A program made the translations under genes and the position numbers. Source: ZC4RG30 sp963777735 (GTDB lineage: Bacteria; Pseudomonadota; Gammaproteobacteria; Steroidobacterales; Steroidobacteraceae). Taken from it: DNA of 64,000 nucleotides. The stretch is from NCBI GenBank assembly GCA_963777735.1, contig CAVZRQ010000010.1, positions 1-64,000 of the forward strand, given 5' to 3'. The notes under the pieces were generated by a model. It did not search any database, was not told the DNA's origin, and saw only the letters and a list, made by a program, of their open reading frames with translations. The first letter of the stretch is position 1. The number at the start of each line of letters is the position of its first letter. This document shows positions 1 to 9,572 of the stretch, piece after piece.

Positions 1-1072
1 CGATCGCCAATGACGCCGTCAATCCGGGCGACTCAATCCCCAACAAGTTGATGAGCCCCGGCACGCCATGCGCCTCCGCTCCTTCAATCTCGAAATCCGC
101 CGCTGCTGAGCCCGGTCCGACCAGCTTCGGACGTATCCCCGCATAATCCGGCTGCAGCGCCCCGTCCGGCAGCCCGGGCCAGTACTCGCGAATGGCTGCA
201 TAGAAGCTTTGCGCCCGCGCCGCATCCACTTCGTAGGTCAGCGAATCAATCCATTCCACATCCGGCCCGAAGCGGGTGCTGCCATCCAGATCCAGTGTGG
301 CGTGAATGCCGAGTCCCGCCTCACTGGGCATGGGGTACACGAGGTGACGAAACGGCCGTGACCCGTGGCAGGAGAAATAGTGTCCCCGCGCGTAGTGCGG
401 GGTGCGAAGGCGTGCCGCGGGGTAACCCTCAATTTGCCGGAGCAAATCGAGGGCCTGCAGTCCGGCGCAGTTCACCAGCAACCGGCAGGTCACGCTGCTC
501 GATTCGCCTTCGCTGGCAGTGGTGACCATCAGTCCGTCATGTTGCACAGTTGCCTGCTCGAATGTCGTGCCGAGCACGACCAGGCCGCCGTGGTTCTCGA
601 GGTCGCCCTGCAGGCAGGTCATCAACTCGTGAACGTCAATGATGCCGGTCGAGGGGCTCCATAGCGCCGAATCACAGTGCACCTGCGGCTCTAGCTCACG
701 CACTTGCGCTGCGGTGAGCCAGCCCAGATCCTGCACACCATTGCGCTGACCGGTGTCGAACAGCTTGCGCAGCTTTGCCTGCTGATCGCCTTGCGCAACA
801 ATCAGCTTGCCGCATCGGCTGTGTGGCACGCCGCGCTGCTGGCAATATTCGTAGAGAAGATCACGACCGCGCACACACAGCCGTGCCTTGAGGCTGCCCG
901 TGGGATAGTAGATGCCCGAATGGATGACGCCGGAATTGCGGGATGAAGTCTCCTGTCCGGTGAGCATATGGCGCTCGAGGACCAGCACCTCGCGGCCTGC
1001 AAGCGCCAGCGAGCGTGCGACGGCAAGGCCTACTACCCCCGCACCGACCACGATGACATCTACTTCGCTCAC
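1..1072 (-). CDS. FAD-dependent oxidoreductase, L-2-hydroxyglutarate oxidase-like (3' end cut off)
   Basis: The translation begins MSEVDVIVVGAGVVGL, a Rossmann FAD-binding GxGxxG motif, followed at about residue 40 by TSSRNSGVIHSGIYY, the signature of the L-2-hydroxyglutarate oxidase / DAO family. Near the window edge it reads GLINLLGIESPGLTASLAI, the usual C-terminal family block, so only about 15 residues should be missing. The family oxidises 2-hydroxy acids such as L-2-hydroxyglutarate with FAD; the exact substrate cannot be read from sequence. The GTG start (1072-1070) overlaps the TGA of the upstream gene as GTGA, which fixes the start and implies translational coupling. The frame is open throughout. 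Confidence 0.85.
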   Translation of the reverse strand, partial: MSEVDVIVVGAGVVGLAVARSLALAGREVLVLERHMLTGQETSSRNSGVIHSGIYYPTGSLKARLCVRGRDLLYEYCQQRGVPHSRCGKLIVAQGDQQAKLRKLFDTGQRNGVQDLGWLTAAQVRELEPQVHCDSALWSPSTGIIDVHELMTCLQGDLENHGGLVVLGTTFEQATVQHDGLMVTTASEGESSSVTCRLLVNCAGLQALDLLRQIEGYPAARLRTPHYARGHYFSCHGSRPFRHLVYPMPSEAGLGIHATLDLDGSTRFGPDVEWIDSLTYEVDAARAQSFYAAIREYWPGLPDGALQPDYAGIRPKLVGPGSAAADFEIEGAEAHGVPGLINLLGIESPGLTASLAI

Positions 1073-1716
1073 CGGGGCGGCTCGGTGTGCTGCAGCATCA
1101 ACAGGGATTCGGTAGTCACCAGTTCCTCAATCGCTGCCTTGTCGGCCCTGCGCATCGGCTTCCCGTCCACCGGGCTGACCGGCGCCTGCCTGATCCCATC
1201 GGTCGGAAACACGAACGCCTCGACCATCTCCACTCCCATTTCAAACCGCACCGACGGTACCGATGCCCATCGCTCGGGTGTCATCTTCAACTTGCGCTCG
1301 AAGACTTCATATTCGTAGCGGCTATCCATCAGCGCCAGATACACCGCTTCAGGAGAATCCGAAAACACATGCAGCTGGATATCCGTGTAGCCGGTGGCAG
1401 TGCCTGTGAGAACAGCGCCTACCAGCCGCGGCTCGAACTTCTCCAGCAACTTCATCGCCTGCACGGCGCATTTCCGCTGCTCCTGCAGGCTGCTGGCATG
1501 CTCGGCCCCACCAAACAGCCGCTGGTAGGAAGCCAGTGCGGCTTCAATTTCCGTGTTTTTCGGGAGCAACGCCCCTTCCACCACGCCGAAGCGCTCCGCG
1601 GCCTTGCGTTTGGCGACCAGGTAATCCTGGATGCCGTGCTCGGCCATGAGCCGGGCGGCTTCCTGCGCCACAGCGCTGCGTAGATGATCGGATCGTGTGG
1701 GAGCGCGTTTGGTCAT
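1069..1716 (-). CDS. conserved nucleotidyltransferase-like protein
   Basis: A 215-residue protein starting MTKRAPTRSD. The middle part (LVGAVLTGTATGYTDIQLHV) resembles the G-S/T plus D-x-D/N strand of nucleotidyltransferase-fold proteins, but only one clear acidic residue is seen, so catalysis is not supported. Similar proteins are widespread in gammaproteobacteria as uncharacterised genes. The ATG at 1716 is preferred over earlier in-frame starts because those would overlap the penicillin-binding protein gene. It lies 19 nt downstream of mrcA and overlaps the following oxidoreductase start by 4 nt, so the two were probably co-transcribed. Function is not assigned. Confidence 0.7.
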   Translation of the reverse strand: MTKRAPTRSDHLRSAVAQEAARLMAEHGIQDYLVAKRKAAERFGVVEGALLPKNTEIEAALASYQRLFGGAEHASSLQEQRKCAVQAMKLLEKFEPRLVGAVLTGTATGYTDIQLHVFSDSPEAVYLALMDSRYEYEVFERKLKMTPERWASVPSVRFEMGVEMVEAFVFPTDGIRQAPVSPVDGKPMRRADKAAIEELVTTESLLMLQHTEPPR

Positions 1717-1735
1717 GCGACGCACCGAACTATAA

Positions 1736-4346
1736 CTAGAACAGCGGTTCGCCGCCCCCGCCCGTACCCGAGCCGCCTGGCGCTCCACCAGTACCCGGCG
1801 CGAACATCGCATCTCCCTGTGCCATCGCCGGCTGATGCTGCAGCATGAACGTTTCATACATCGCATTCGGATCCAGCGGATCCGCCAGCAACCCCGTGGT
1901 CGGCGAGACCCGCAGATCAATCAACCCTCCTGGCCGCGCCATGCGCGAAGGCGGCAAGCCACGCAGCGTCTCGCGCATGTAGTGAATCCAGATCGGCAAT
2001 GCGGTGCGCGAGCCTTCTTCGCCTTCACCGAGCGACGTATCGTCATCAAACCCGACCCACACCGAAGCCACCAGCTGGGTGTTGAAGCCGTTGAACCAGT
2101 TGTCGCGACCTTCCTGGCTGGTGCCTGTCTTGCCCGCGAGATCATCGCGCTTCAGTTCGCGGGTGGCGCGCACGGCGGTGCCGCGCACGGTGACGTCGTG
2201 CATGATGTCGGACATCAGCCAGGCGTTCTGCGCAGAGAGCACGCGTGGAGCGAGGCGATCGGCCGGCAGATAGCCGAGCCCACCCTGCGTGCGTGCGAGT
2301 TCGCGCAGTGCCGGTGGTGCATCGGCATCGCGAAAGCGCGGGCCCGACGGCACCGCGGCATCGGCTAGTGCCGTCGTCGGATCATCGGGGAGGGTCGTGC
2401 CATCCACCACGACCCCTTCTTCGGTGGTGGTGGGCGCCTCCACCATGGCCACCGTCTCCAGCAGCGGTGAAAAAGCCTTCTCCTCACACTCGGTGCAGGC
2501 GATCTTCGGCTTGGCCTCGAACACCACCTTGCCGGAAGAATCCTCGATGCGGCTGATGTAGTACGGCTCCACCTTGAAGCCACCATTGGCGAAGGTGGCA
2601 TACCCGGTGGCCATCTCCAGCGGCGAGGCAGACTGCACACCCAGCGCCAGGGATTCATACCGCGGCAGGGAATCCTTGCGGAAACCAAACTTCACCGCGT
2701 GATTGATGGCTGCATCCACACCGATCGACTGCAGGATGCGGATCGACACGAGGTTGCGCGAGCGCACCAGCGCTTCGCGCAGGCGCATCGGCCCGCTGTA
2801 GCCGCCGCCGGAATTCTCCGGCCGCCAGTTTTCTTCCTCATCGCCACGCTCCCTCACCACCGGCATGTCGAGGATGACCGAGGCGGGCGTGAAGCCTTCT
2901 TCGAGTGCGGCGGAATACAGGAACGGCTTGAAGCCAGAGCCGGGCTGGCGCCGCGCCTGGGTCACGCGATTGAAACTGTTGTAGTGGAAATCGAAGCCAC
3001 CGACCAGCGACACCACGGCGCCATCTTCCGGATCGAGCGCGACCAGCGCGGCCTGCGCACGGGGCAGCTGCGCCAGTTGGGCGAGCCCACGCTTGTCCGT
3101 TACAACCAGCACCACATCGCCGCGCTTCACCACATCCGCAGCCTTGCGGGGCCGCGCGCCCAGCGCGCCACCCTTGCTCACGGGCTGCGCCCAGGAGAGC
3201 CCCTCCCAATTGATCTTCGCCGTGCCGAGCGCGCGGATATGCACTTCTGCGCTGGTATCGGCGACCTTCGTGACCACCGCCGGCAGCAGCAGCCCGATCG
3301 AATCGAACTTCACCAGCAGTGCATCCAGGTCGCTGGCGTTGGGCGCAGCGGGCAACTCCACCTTGCCCAGATGGCCGCGATAGCCGTGCCGCCGGTCGTA
3401 ATCGATCAGCCCGATCTGCATCGCCCGATTGGCCGCAGCCTGCGCCCGGCCGTCGAGCGTGGTGTAAACCTTGTAGCCCGCGTTGACCGCGGCTTCCCCA
3501 AACAGCTCCACGATCTCGCTGCCGCGCCATCTCGGCGACATACGGCGCATCCACATCGACCTTCGGCGCAAAGCCGCGGGAAGCCACGGGCTCCTTCTTT
3601 GCCGCCGCAGCGGTGCCTTCATCGATGAAGCCGAGCTTGGTCATGCGCCCCAGCACGTAATTGCGCCGCACTTCTGCAGACTTCGGGTTGGAGATCGGGT
3701 TGTAGCGCGAGGGCGCCGGCAGCAGGCCGGCAAGCGTCGCAGCCTGGCCGACGGTCAGCTCATCCAGATGCTTGTCGTAATAGGTTTCGGCGGCAGCGGC
3801 GATGCCATAGCTGCGATGCCCGAACAGCGCCACGTTCAGATAGATCGCGAGGATCTCTTCCTTCGTGAAATCGCGCTCCATCCGGTAGGTGACGAACACC
3901 TCGGAGAGCTTGCGGCGCGCCGTCTGGTCCAGCGTCAGGAACATGTTGCGGGCGGCCTGCTGGGTGATGGTGCTGCCGCCCTGGCCGGTGGCATCGGCCG
4001 AGACCACGTTGGTGATCAGGGCGCGGGTGACGCCGGCCCAGTCGAGGCCGCTGTGTTCGAAGAACCGGTCGTCCTCGGCCGCCAGCACGGCCTGCCGCAC
4101 CACGTCGGGGATCTCCTCGTAGCTCACGGGGATGCGCCGCTGCTCGCCGATCTGCGAGACCAGCCCCCCGGTGCGGGTATAGACCCGCAGCGGCACGGCG
4201 AGCTCGACGCTGTGCATGTTCTCGGCCGTGGGCAGGGCCGGGGCGAGGTAAACAAAGCTGCAGGCCAGGGCGAAGCTGACGGTCAGAAACAGCCCGATGA
4301 GCCCGAAGGCAGCCCAGCGAAGCCAGCGAAGATAGGACGGGTTCAC
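1736..4346 (-). CDS. mrcA: penicillin-binding protein 1A (frameshifted at about 3520)
   Basis: Bifunctional murein glycosyltransferase/transpeptidase that polymerises and cross-links peptidoglycan at the outer face of the inner membrane. An N-terminal membrane anchor (about residues 8-30) is followed by the GT51 domain with EDDRFFEHSG (catalytic Glu) and GGSTITQQAARN, then an OB-like insert, then the transpeptidase with GSGFKPF (SxxK-type serine), SRN and KTGTS. The N-terminal and C-terminal parts are in different frames: after VAEMAR the frame is restored by removing one base near 3520 (minus-strand CAG-C-GAG), giving about 869 residues, normal for PBP1A. It is divergent from pilM, the standard gammaproteobacterial arrangement. 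An essential-class gene, so the shift is more likely a sequence error than a mutation. Confidence 0.93.
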
Positions 4347-4478
4347 GGATTCGAAACGCTCTGGTTGCGCCCCGGTGGGGGGTAGCGCAGTTTCCTACCC
4401 CTGAGGTAATTGAACAATGCCAGGGCGAAACTTGACCGGTTTGTGGGCGGGCTCACGGAAAGCTCTGGCGCGTTCGCG

Positions 4479-4507
4479 TTCAATTTAACCGTTTCGTGAG
4501 CTATAGT
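4479..4507 (+). promoter_or_regulatory. possible sigma-70 promoter of the pilMNOPQ operon
   Basis: In the 225-nt gap between divergent mrcA and pilM, a TTCAAT (4479-4484) lies 17 nt before TATAGT (4502-4507), about 65 nt upstream of the pilM GTG. The -10 is good and the -35 weak. The rest of this gap shows nothing else I recognise. Confidence 0.35.
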
Positions 4508-4571
4508 TGCGGCAATACTCAGGCAGAGCAAGCGTTTCGGCGCCTAACTAGCTGAAAGGTAAGGGAGATCT

Positions 4572-5636
4572 GTGTTTCTATTTCCGCGTAAACACCGCCC
4601 GGTCCTCGGCCTCGATATCACGCCGTCGTCCATCAAGATTATTGAACTGACCCTTTCAGGGGGTCAGTACACGGTCGATTCCTATGCGGCCGAGGCCACT
4701 CCGCAGAATTCCATGAACGAAAAAGCCATCGTTGACGCAGATGCCGTCGGCGAGGCCATCGCGCGGGCCGTGCGCCGCGCTGGCGCCCGCAGCAAGGAAG
4801 TGGCGGTGGCGATCAGCGGCGATGCGGCGATCACCAAGGTGATCCAGATGCCGCGCAACCTGAATGACGCCGACCTGGAAGCCCAGGTCGAGATGCAGGC
4901 CGACCAGTACATCCCCTTCCCGATGGATGAAGTGGCCTACGACTACGAAGTGCTGGGCGCTTCGGAAAAAGACACCGAATCGATGGATGTGCTGCTGGTG
5001 GCCTCACGTTCCGAGAACGTCGAGCAGCGCCGGGCGGCCGTGGCCGCAGCGGGCCTTACCGCGCGCATCGTCGATGTCGAAGCCTTCGCGCTCGAAAACG
5101 CCTGCCGCCTGATGACGCACCAGATGCCCGACGGCGGCATCGATCGCTCGGTGGCGGTGGTGGATTTCGGCGCCAGCACCACGACTTTCAGCGTGCTGCG
5201 CAACCTCAAGGTGGTCTACACGCGGGATTTCGCCTTCGGCGGCCAGCAGCTCACCGAAGAAATCATGCGCACCTACGGACTTTCGCTAGAAGAGGCCGGC
5301 CGCGCCAAGAAGGAAGGCGGCCTGCCAGCGAATTACCAGTCCGATGTGCTCGACCCGTTCATCGACGACATGACGCAGCAGATCAGCCGATCGCTACAGT
5401 TCTACCTCGCCTCGGGCTCGGGCCGCGAGCAGCCGGAAAAGATTCTGCTGTGTGGCGGCTGCGCGAACATTTCCGGTGCCGCCGAGGTGGTGCAGAGCCG
5501 CATCGGCATTGAAGCGGTGAAGGGCGATCCGCTCGGGCAGATGAGGATTTCATCGCGTGCAAGGGCCCAGGCCGTGCAGCGTGATGCCACCGCCCTGCTT
5601 ACCGCCTGCGGCCTGGCCTTGCGGAGTTTCGACTGA
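4572..5636 (+). CDS. pilM: type IV pilus inner-membrane platform protein PilM
   Basis: Actin-like ATPase of 354 residues that sits on the cytoplasmic side of the pilus alignment complex and binds the N-terminus of PilN. GLDITPSSIKIIEL at residues 13-26 is the phosphate-1 motif of the ASKHA fold; a second phosphate-binding segment reads VVDFGASTTTF near residue 195, and LLCGGCANISG near 295 matches the adenosine motif. The start is GTG at 4572 with an AGGGAG-type ribosome-binding site a few bases upstream. It is first in pilMNOPQ, and its TGA overlaps the pilN ATG (TGATG). Confidence 0.96.
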   Translation: MFLFPRKHRPVLGLDITPSSIKIIELTLSGGQYTVDSYAAEATPQNSMNEKAIVDADAVGEAIARAVRRAGARSKEVAVAISGDAAITKVIQMPRNLNDADLEAQVEMQADQYIPFPMDEVAYDYEVLGASEKDTESMDVLLVASRSENVEQRRAAVAAAGLTARIVDVEAFALENACRLMTHQMPDGGIDRSVAVVDFGASTTTFSVLRNLKVVYTRDFAFGGQQLTEEIMRTYGLSLEEAGRAKKEGGLPANYQSDVLDPFIDDMTQQISRSLQFYLASGSGREQPEKILLCGGCANISGAAEVVQSRIGIEAVKGDPLGQMRISSRARAQAVQRDATALLTACGLALRSFD

Positions 5637-6223
5637 TGCCACGTATCAACCTACTCCCCTGGCGCGACCAGCAGCGCACCGAGCGCAAGAAGGCCTTTGG
5701 TGTTGGCATGGCTGGCGCGGGTCTTGCCGCGGTGGCCGTGGCCGGCGCGGGCTTCCTGATGATGAACCAGATGGTCGATGCGCAGCAGAACCGCAACACG
5801 CGGCTGCGCGATGAGATCAAGGTGCTCGACAAGCAGATCGAACAGATCAACAGCCTCGAGCAGCAGAAGCAGCAGTTCATCGCCCGCATGCAGATCATCG
5901 AGAAGCTGCAGCGTTCGCGGCCCGAGATCGTGCATGTGTTCGATACCTTCGTGAAGACGATTCCAGATGGGACCTACCTCACTGCGATCACGCAGACCGG
6001 CTCGCAATTCAAGATCCAGGGCGTGGCGCAGTCTTCGACCCGCGTGGCGACCTTCATGAAGGCGCTGGATGCCTCCGAATGGCTGGATTTCCAGGATCTC
6101 CAGATCGTCGCGAGTGCGAAGGGCAATGCGACCGGGAGCGACTTCACCGTGATTGCGAAACAACCGGTTTCCGCCGATGACGCGGCCCCTGCCAAGAGCG
6201 CCACAGCCAGGCGGACCCCATGA
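5636..6223 (+). CDS. pilN: type IV pilus assembly protein PilN
   Basis: A 195-residue bitopic inner-membrane protein. The conserved cytoplasmic N-terminus MPRINLLPWR is the PilM-binding segment. A transmembrane helix runs from about residue 22 to 44, then a Gln/Glu-rich coiled coil (about 47-92) and a ferredoxin-like periplasmic domain. PilN pairs with PilO to link PilM to the PilP/PilQ secretin complex. The start overlaps the pilM stop, and the last 4 nt overlap pilO, so translation is coupled. Confidence 0.95.
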   Translation: MPRINLLPWRDQQRTERKKAFGVGMAGAGLAAVAVAGAGFLMMNQMVDAQQNRNTRLRDEIKVLDKQIEQINSLEQQKQQFIARMQIIEKLQRSRPEIVHVFDTFVKTIPDGTYLTAITQTGSQFKIQGVAQSSTRVATFMKALDASEWLDFQDLQIVASAKGNATGSDFTVIAKQPVSADDAAPAKSATARRTP

Positions 6224-6879
6224 CACTAGACGAACTGCGCCAACTTGATCCTCGGGATCCAGGTCGCTGGCCGCTGCCTGTCCGACTCGGTGCAATTGCC
6301 ATCTTCTTCATCGTGGCAAGTGGCTTGTTGCTTTACTTCGGCGTGTGGAACCAGAAGAAAGACGATCTCGCCCAGTACGAATCCGAAGAGCAGACGCTGC
6401 GCTCGGAATTCAGCACCAAACATGCGAAGGCCGTGAACCTCGAGCTCTACAAGCAGCAGCTCGATGACATCCAGAAATCCTTCGGCGCAATGTTGCGGCA
6501 GCTGCCCGGAAAGACCGAAGTGGACAATCTGCTGATCGATATCTCGCAGACGGGAAGTGCCTCGGGGCTGAAGCAGGAGCTGTTCCAGCCGTTATCTCCC
6601 GAGAGCCGTGACTTCTACGCACAGGTGCCCATCAAGATCAGCCTCACCGGCAATTTCCACCAGATGGGCGCGTTTGTCAGTGGCATTGCCGCGCTGCCGC
6701 GCATCGTCACCCTGCATGATGTGACCATCAAAGCGGCCGACAGGGCGCCTGGTTTCGACCAGCTGCAGATGGACGTTACCGCCAAGACCTATCGCTATCT
6801 GGATGACGAAGAGCTTGCCGCCGTCGAAGCAGATCGCAAGGCCAAGCAGGGAGCTAAGCGCGGGTCGAGTTCAAAATGA
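6220..6879 (+). CDS. pilO: type IV pilus assembly protein PilO
   Basis: A 219-residue inner-membrane partner of PilN. Residues 1-22 are cytoplasmic (MTLDELRQLDPRDPGRWPLP is typical), residues about 23-43 form one membrane helix, then a coiled coil (about 50-85) and a periplasmic domain containing QLPGKTEVDNLL. It overlaps pilN and pilP by 4 nt each. The Lys/Ser-rich tail has no recognised role. Confidence 0.95.
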   Translation: MTLDELRQLDPRDPGRWPLPVRLGAIAIFFIVASGLLLYFGVWNQKKDDLAQYESEEQTLRSEFSTKHAKAVNLELYKQQLDDIQKSFGAMLRQLPGKTEVDNLLIDISQTGSASGLKQELFQPLSPESRDFYAQVPIKISLTGNFHQMGAFVSGIAALPRIVTLHDVTIKAADRAPGFDQLQMDVTAKTYRYLDDEELAAVEADRKAKQGAKRGSSSK

Positions 6880-7376
6880 TGAAGCAAGCAATACCTGTGT
6901 TAATGGCTGCGGTGCTGGCTTCGGGATGCTCCTCCAAGGATTCCGAGCTCGACGATTTCATCGCGGAGACGAAGCGGGAAGCGCCGGGCGGAGTCGAGCC
7001 GTTGCCGGAAGTGAAGCCCTACGAGAGCTTCTTTTATACGGCCGATACCATGCGCTCGCCGTTCATGCCGGGTGGTTCGGGTGATTCCAGCGCGCCCAGC
7101 GTGCGGCCCGACATCAAGCGCAACCGCGAGTTTCTGGAAGATTTTCCGCTGGACACGCTGACCATGGTCGGCACGCTCAGCATGAACGGTCGCAATTACG
7201 GGCTGGTGAAGACCCGCGACGGGTTGGTGCAGCGCGTGTTGCCAGGCAATTACCTGGGGCAGGCCGAAGGCCGCATCACGACAATTGAGCCTTCGAAGAT
7301 CAGTGTTACCGAGATCATTCCGGACGGGCTCGGCGGTTTTATGGAGCGCTCCGCCGCGCTCGCTTTGAATGAATGA
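6876..7376 (+). CDS. pilP: type IV pilus lipoprotein PilP
   Basis: A 166-residue lipoprotein that connects the PilN/PilO platform to the outer-membrane secretin PilQ. The signal peptide ends in a lipobox LASGC with lipidated Cys18. Downstream are the unstructured linker that binds PilNO and the HR domain with LDTLTMVGTL and a conserved GLVKTRDG / PGNYLG core. It overlaps pilO by 4 nt, and its stop lies just before the pilQ start. Confidence 0.95.
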   Translation: MMKQAIPVLMAAVLASGCSSKDSELDDFIAETKREAPGGVEPLPEVKPYESFFYTADTMRSPFMPGGSGDSSAPSVRPDIKRNREFLEDFPLDTLTMVGTLSMNGRNYGLVKTRDGLVQRVLPGNYLGQAEGRITTIEPSKISVTEIIPDGLGGFMERSAALALNE

Positions 7377-7395
7377 CGGCAGGGAGATTATGCGC

Positions 7396-9561
7396 ATGAA
7401 TCGTTTTATCGCCATCCCAACGACGCTGCGCACTGCGCTGCTGGTAGCGCTTGGCGCACTGGCAGGCCACAGCGCCTTGGCGGCAGACTCCCCGACCAAC
7501 AAGCTGCAATCCATTGAAGTGCAGCCGGCGGGCCAGGGCATTCAGATCGTGCTGACCACCAGCGAGGCAGCCGCCGAGCCGGTGTCCTTCACCATCGACA
7601 ATCCGGCGCGCATCTCGCTCGATCTCGCCAACACGGGCCTCGCCCTGCCGCAGCGTCGCATCGACGTGCGCAAGAGCGGACTCGACAGCATCGTGGCCGC
7701 CGAAGGCAACGGCCGCTCGCGTCTGGTGCTTAACCTCGACCAGATGCAGCCCTACCAGACTCGCGTGGAAGGCAACCGCATCTACGTGACCATCGGTGAG
7801 AGCACGCGCGTCGTGGCAGCAACCCCTGCTGCCGCACCGGTACGCACTGGTGCGGCGGCCACGCGCACGGCCCGCAGCATCCCCAAGATTGATTTCCGTC
7901 GCAGTGGCGATGGCACGGCCACCGGCCGGATCGTGGTTAGCCTCACCGACCCGCGCACCCCCATCAACCTGCGTCAGCAGGGCAATCGCATCCTGGTTGA
8001 TTTCGTGGGCGCGGAACTTGCCCCGGAATACCAACGCAGCTACGACGTGCAGGATTTCGCGACTCCGGTGAGTGGCTTCGATGCCCTGCGCACCGCCACG
8101 GGCACGCAGCTCACCATCACCTCTGCCGGTGATTTCGAGCAGCTGGCCTACCAGGCCGACGACCAGTACGTCATCGAGATTTCCCCGCGACGCGTGGCGG
8201 TGGCGAAGGTCGATGAGAAGCCGGTGTACACCGGCGAGCGCATGGTCGCCACCTTCCAGGACATCCCGACCCGCACGCTGCTGCAGCTCATTGCAGACAC
8301 CAGCGGCAAGAACATCTTCGTAACCGATTCGGTGGAAGGCAACGTGACCCTGCGCGTGGACCGCGTGCCCTGGGATCAGGTGCTCGACATCGTGCTGCAG
8401 CTGGAAGGCCTCGACAAACGCGTGCAGGACAACGTGATCATCGTTGGTCCGACGGAAGAGCTCGCCAATCGCGAGAAGGCCCAGGCCGCTGCCAGGAAGG
8501 ACATTGAGGATCTCGCGCCCCTGCGTACCGAGTACCTGCAGGTGAACTACGCCAAGGCAGTGGACATCGCTGCGCTGATCCAGTCGCAGGGCGGTGTCGG
8601 CGCAGGCAAGACGCTGCTGTCGCCCCGTGGCAGCGTGACGATCGACACCCGCACCAACATCCTGCTGATCCAGGACACGCCGGACAGCATTTCGAACATC
8701 CGCGAGCTGGTCTCGACGCTCGATATCCCCGTGCGTCAGGTGCGGATCGAAGCCCGCATCGTGGTGGTGAGCGAGGACTTCTCGCGTGACCTCGGCGTGC
8801 GTTTTGGCTTCACCGGCACCGAGACCAATGGCTCGAACGGCCTGTTTGCCACCAGCGGTACGGCCAACGCGGCCGACATCATCGGCGCATCGGCAATTTC
8901 CAATCTGGCGGGTGGTGGCGGCGTTTATCCGGTCACTGTGCCCACCGGCGTTACAGCCCCCAGTCGTTACAACGTGAACCTGCCGGCAGCCAACCCCGCC
9001 GGTACGCTCGCGATGATGGTGCTGGGTTCGGACTATATCGTCGATCTGGAACTCTCCGCGGCGCAGGCCGAAGGCAATGGCGAAGTGATTTCCTCGCCAA
9101 GCATCACGGCCACCAACCAGCAGGAAGCCTTCATCGAGCAGGGCACCGAAATTCCCTACCAGGAAGCAGCGTCCAGCGGTGCGGCCACCATCCAGTTCAA
9201 GAAGGCCGTGCTGTCGCTGCGCGTCACGCCGCTGATCACCCCGGACAACCGGCTGGTGCTGAAGATCAACGTCAAGAAGGATCGCGTCGGCCAGGTCATC
9301 GTGACCAGCGGCGGCGTGAACGTGCCTTCGATCGATACCAGCGAGATCAACACGGAAGTCGTCATGGGTGACGGCGAAACCGTGGTGCTCGGCGGTATCC
9401 TCGAAACCGAGCGCCGCGAGAACGAGAAGAAAATTCCCTTCCTGGGCGATATCCCGGTTCTGGGGCACCTGTTCAAGTCCACCGGCCGCGTCAACAACAA
9501 GGATGAGCTGCTCATCTTCGTGACGCCCAAGATCCTGCGCGAAGGCGTGCGGACCAACTAA
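7396..9561 (+). CDS. pilQ: type IV pilus secretin PilQ
   Basis: Outer-membrane secretin of 721 residues through which the pilus passes. A signal peptide covers residues 1-29 (ALAGHSALA cleavage region). Two AMIN domains (about 35-115 and 150-245) bind peptidoglycan. A secretin/TonB short domain and N1-type domains follow (about 270-470), then the secretin barrel ending with VVMGDGETVVLGGI and VTPKIL. ATG codons at 7369, 7390 and 7396 are in frame; 7396 is chosen because GGGAG at 7382-7386 then has a 9-nt spacer. Last gene of the pil operon. The frame is intact. Confidence 0.95.
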   Translation: MNRFIAIPTTLRTALLVALGALAGHSALAADSPTNKLQSIEVQPAGQGIQIVLTTSEAAAEPVSFTIDNPARISLDLANTGLALPQRRIDVRKSGLDSIVAAEGNGRSRLVLNLDQMQPYQTRVEGNRIYVTIGESTRVVAATPAAAPVRTGAAATRTARSIPKIDFRRSGDGTATGRIVVSLTDPRTPINLRQQGNRILVDFVGAELAPEYQRSYDVQDFATPVSGFDALRTATGTQLTITSAGDFEQLAYQADDQYVIEISPRRVAVAKVDEKPVYTGERMVATFQDIPTRTLLQLIADTSGKNIFVTDSVEGNVTLRVDRVPWDQVLDIVLQLEGLDKRVQDNVIIVGPTEELANREKAQAAARKDIEDLAPLRTEYLQVNYAKAVDIAALIQSQGGVGAGKTLLSPRGSVTIDTRTNILLIQDTPDSISNIRELVSTLDIPVRQVRIEARIVVVSEDFSRDLGVRFGFTGTETNGSNGLFATSGTANAADIIGASAISNLAGGGGVYPVTVPTGVTAPSRYNVNLPAANPAGTLAMMVLGSDYIVDLELSAAQAEGNGEVISSPSITATNQQEAFIEQGTEIPYQEAASSGAATIQFKKAVLSLRVTPLITPDNRLVLKINVKKDRVGQVIVTSGGVNVPSIDTSEINTEVVMGDGETVVLGGILETERRENEKKIPFLGDIPVLGHLFKSTGRVNNKDELLIFVTPKILREGVRTN

Positions 9562-9572
9562 TTCCACATCCC

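Noticed and set aside
7339..9567. A 742-residue minus-strand open frame opposite pilQ
   Set aside because: PilQ is unmistakable on the plus strand; the antisense frame is a high-GC shadow with His/Ala/Gly-rich composition.
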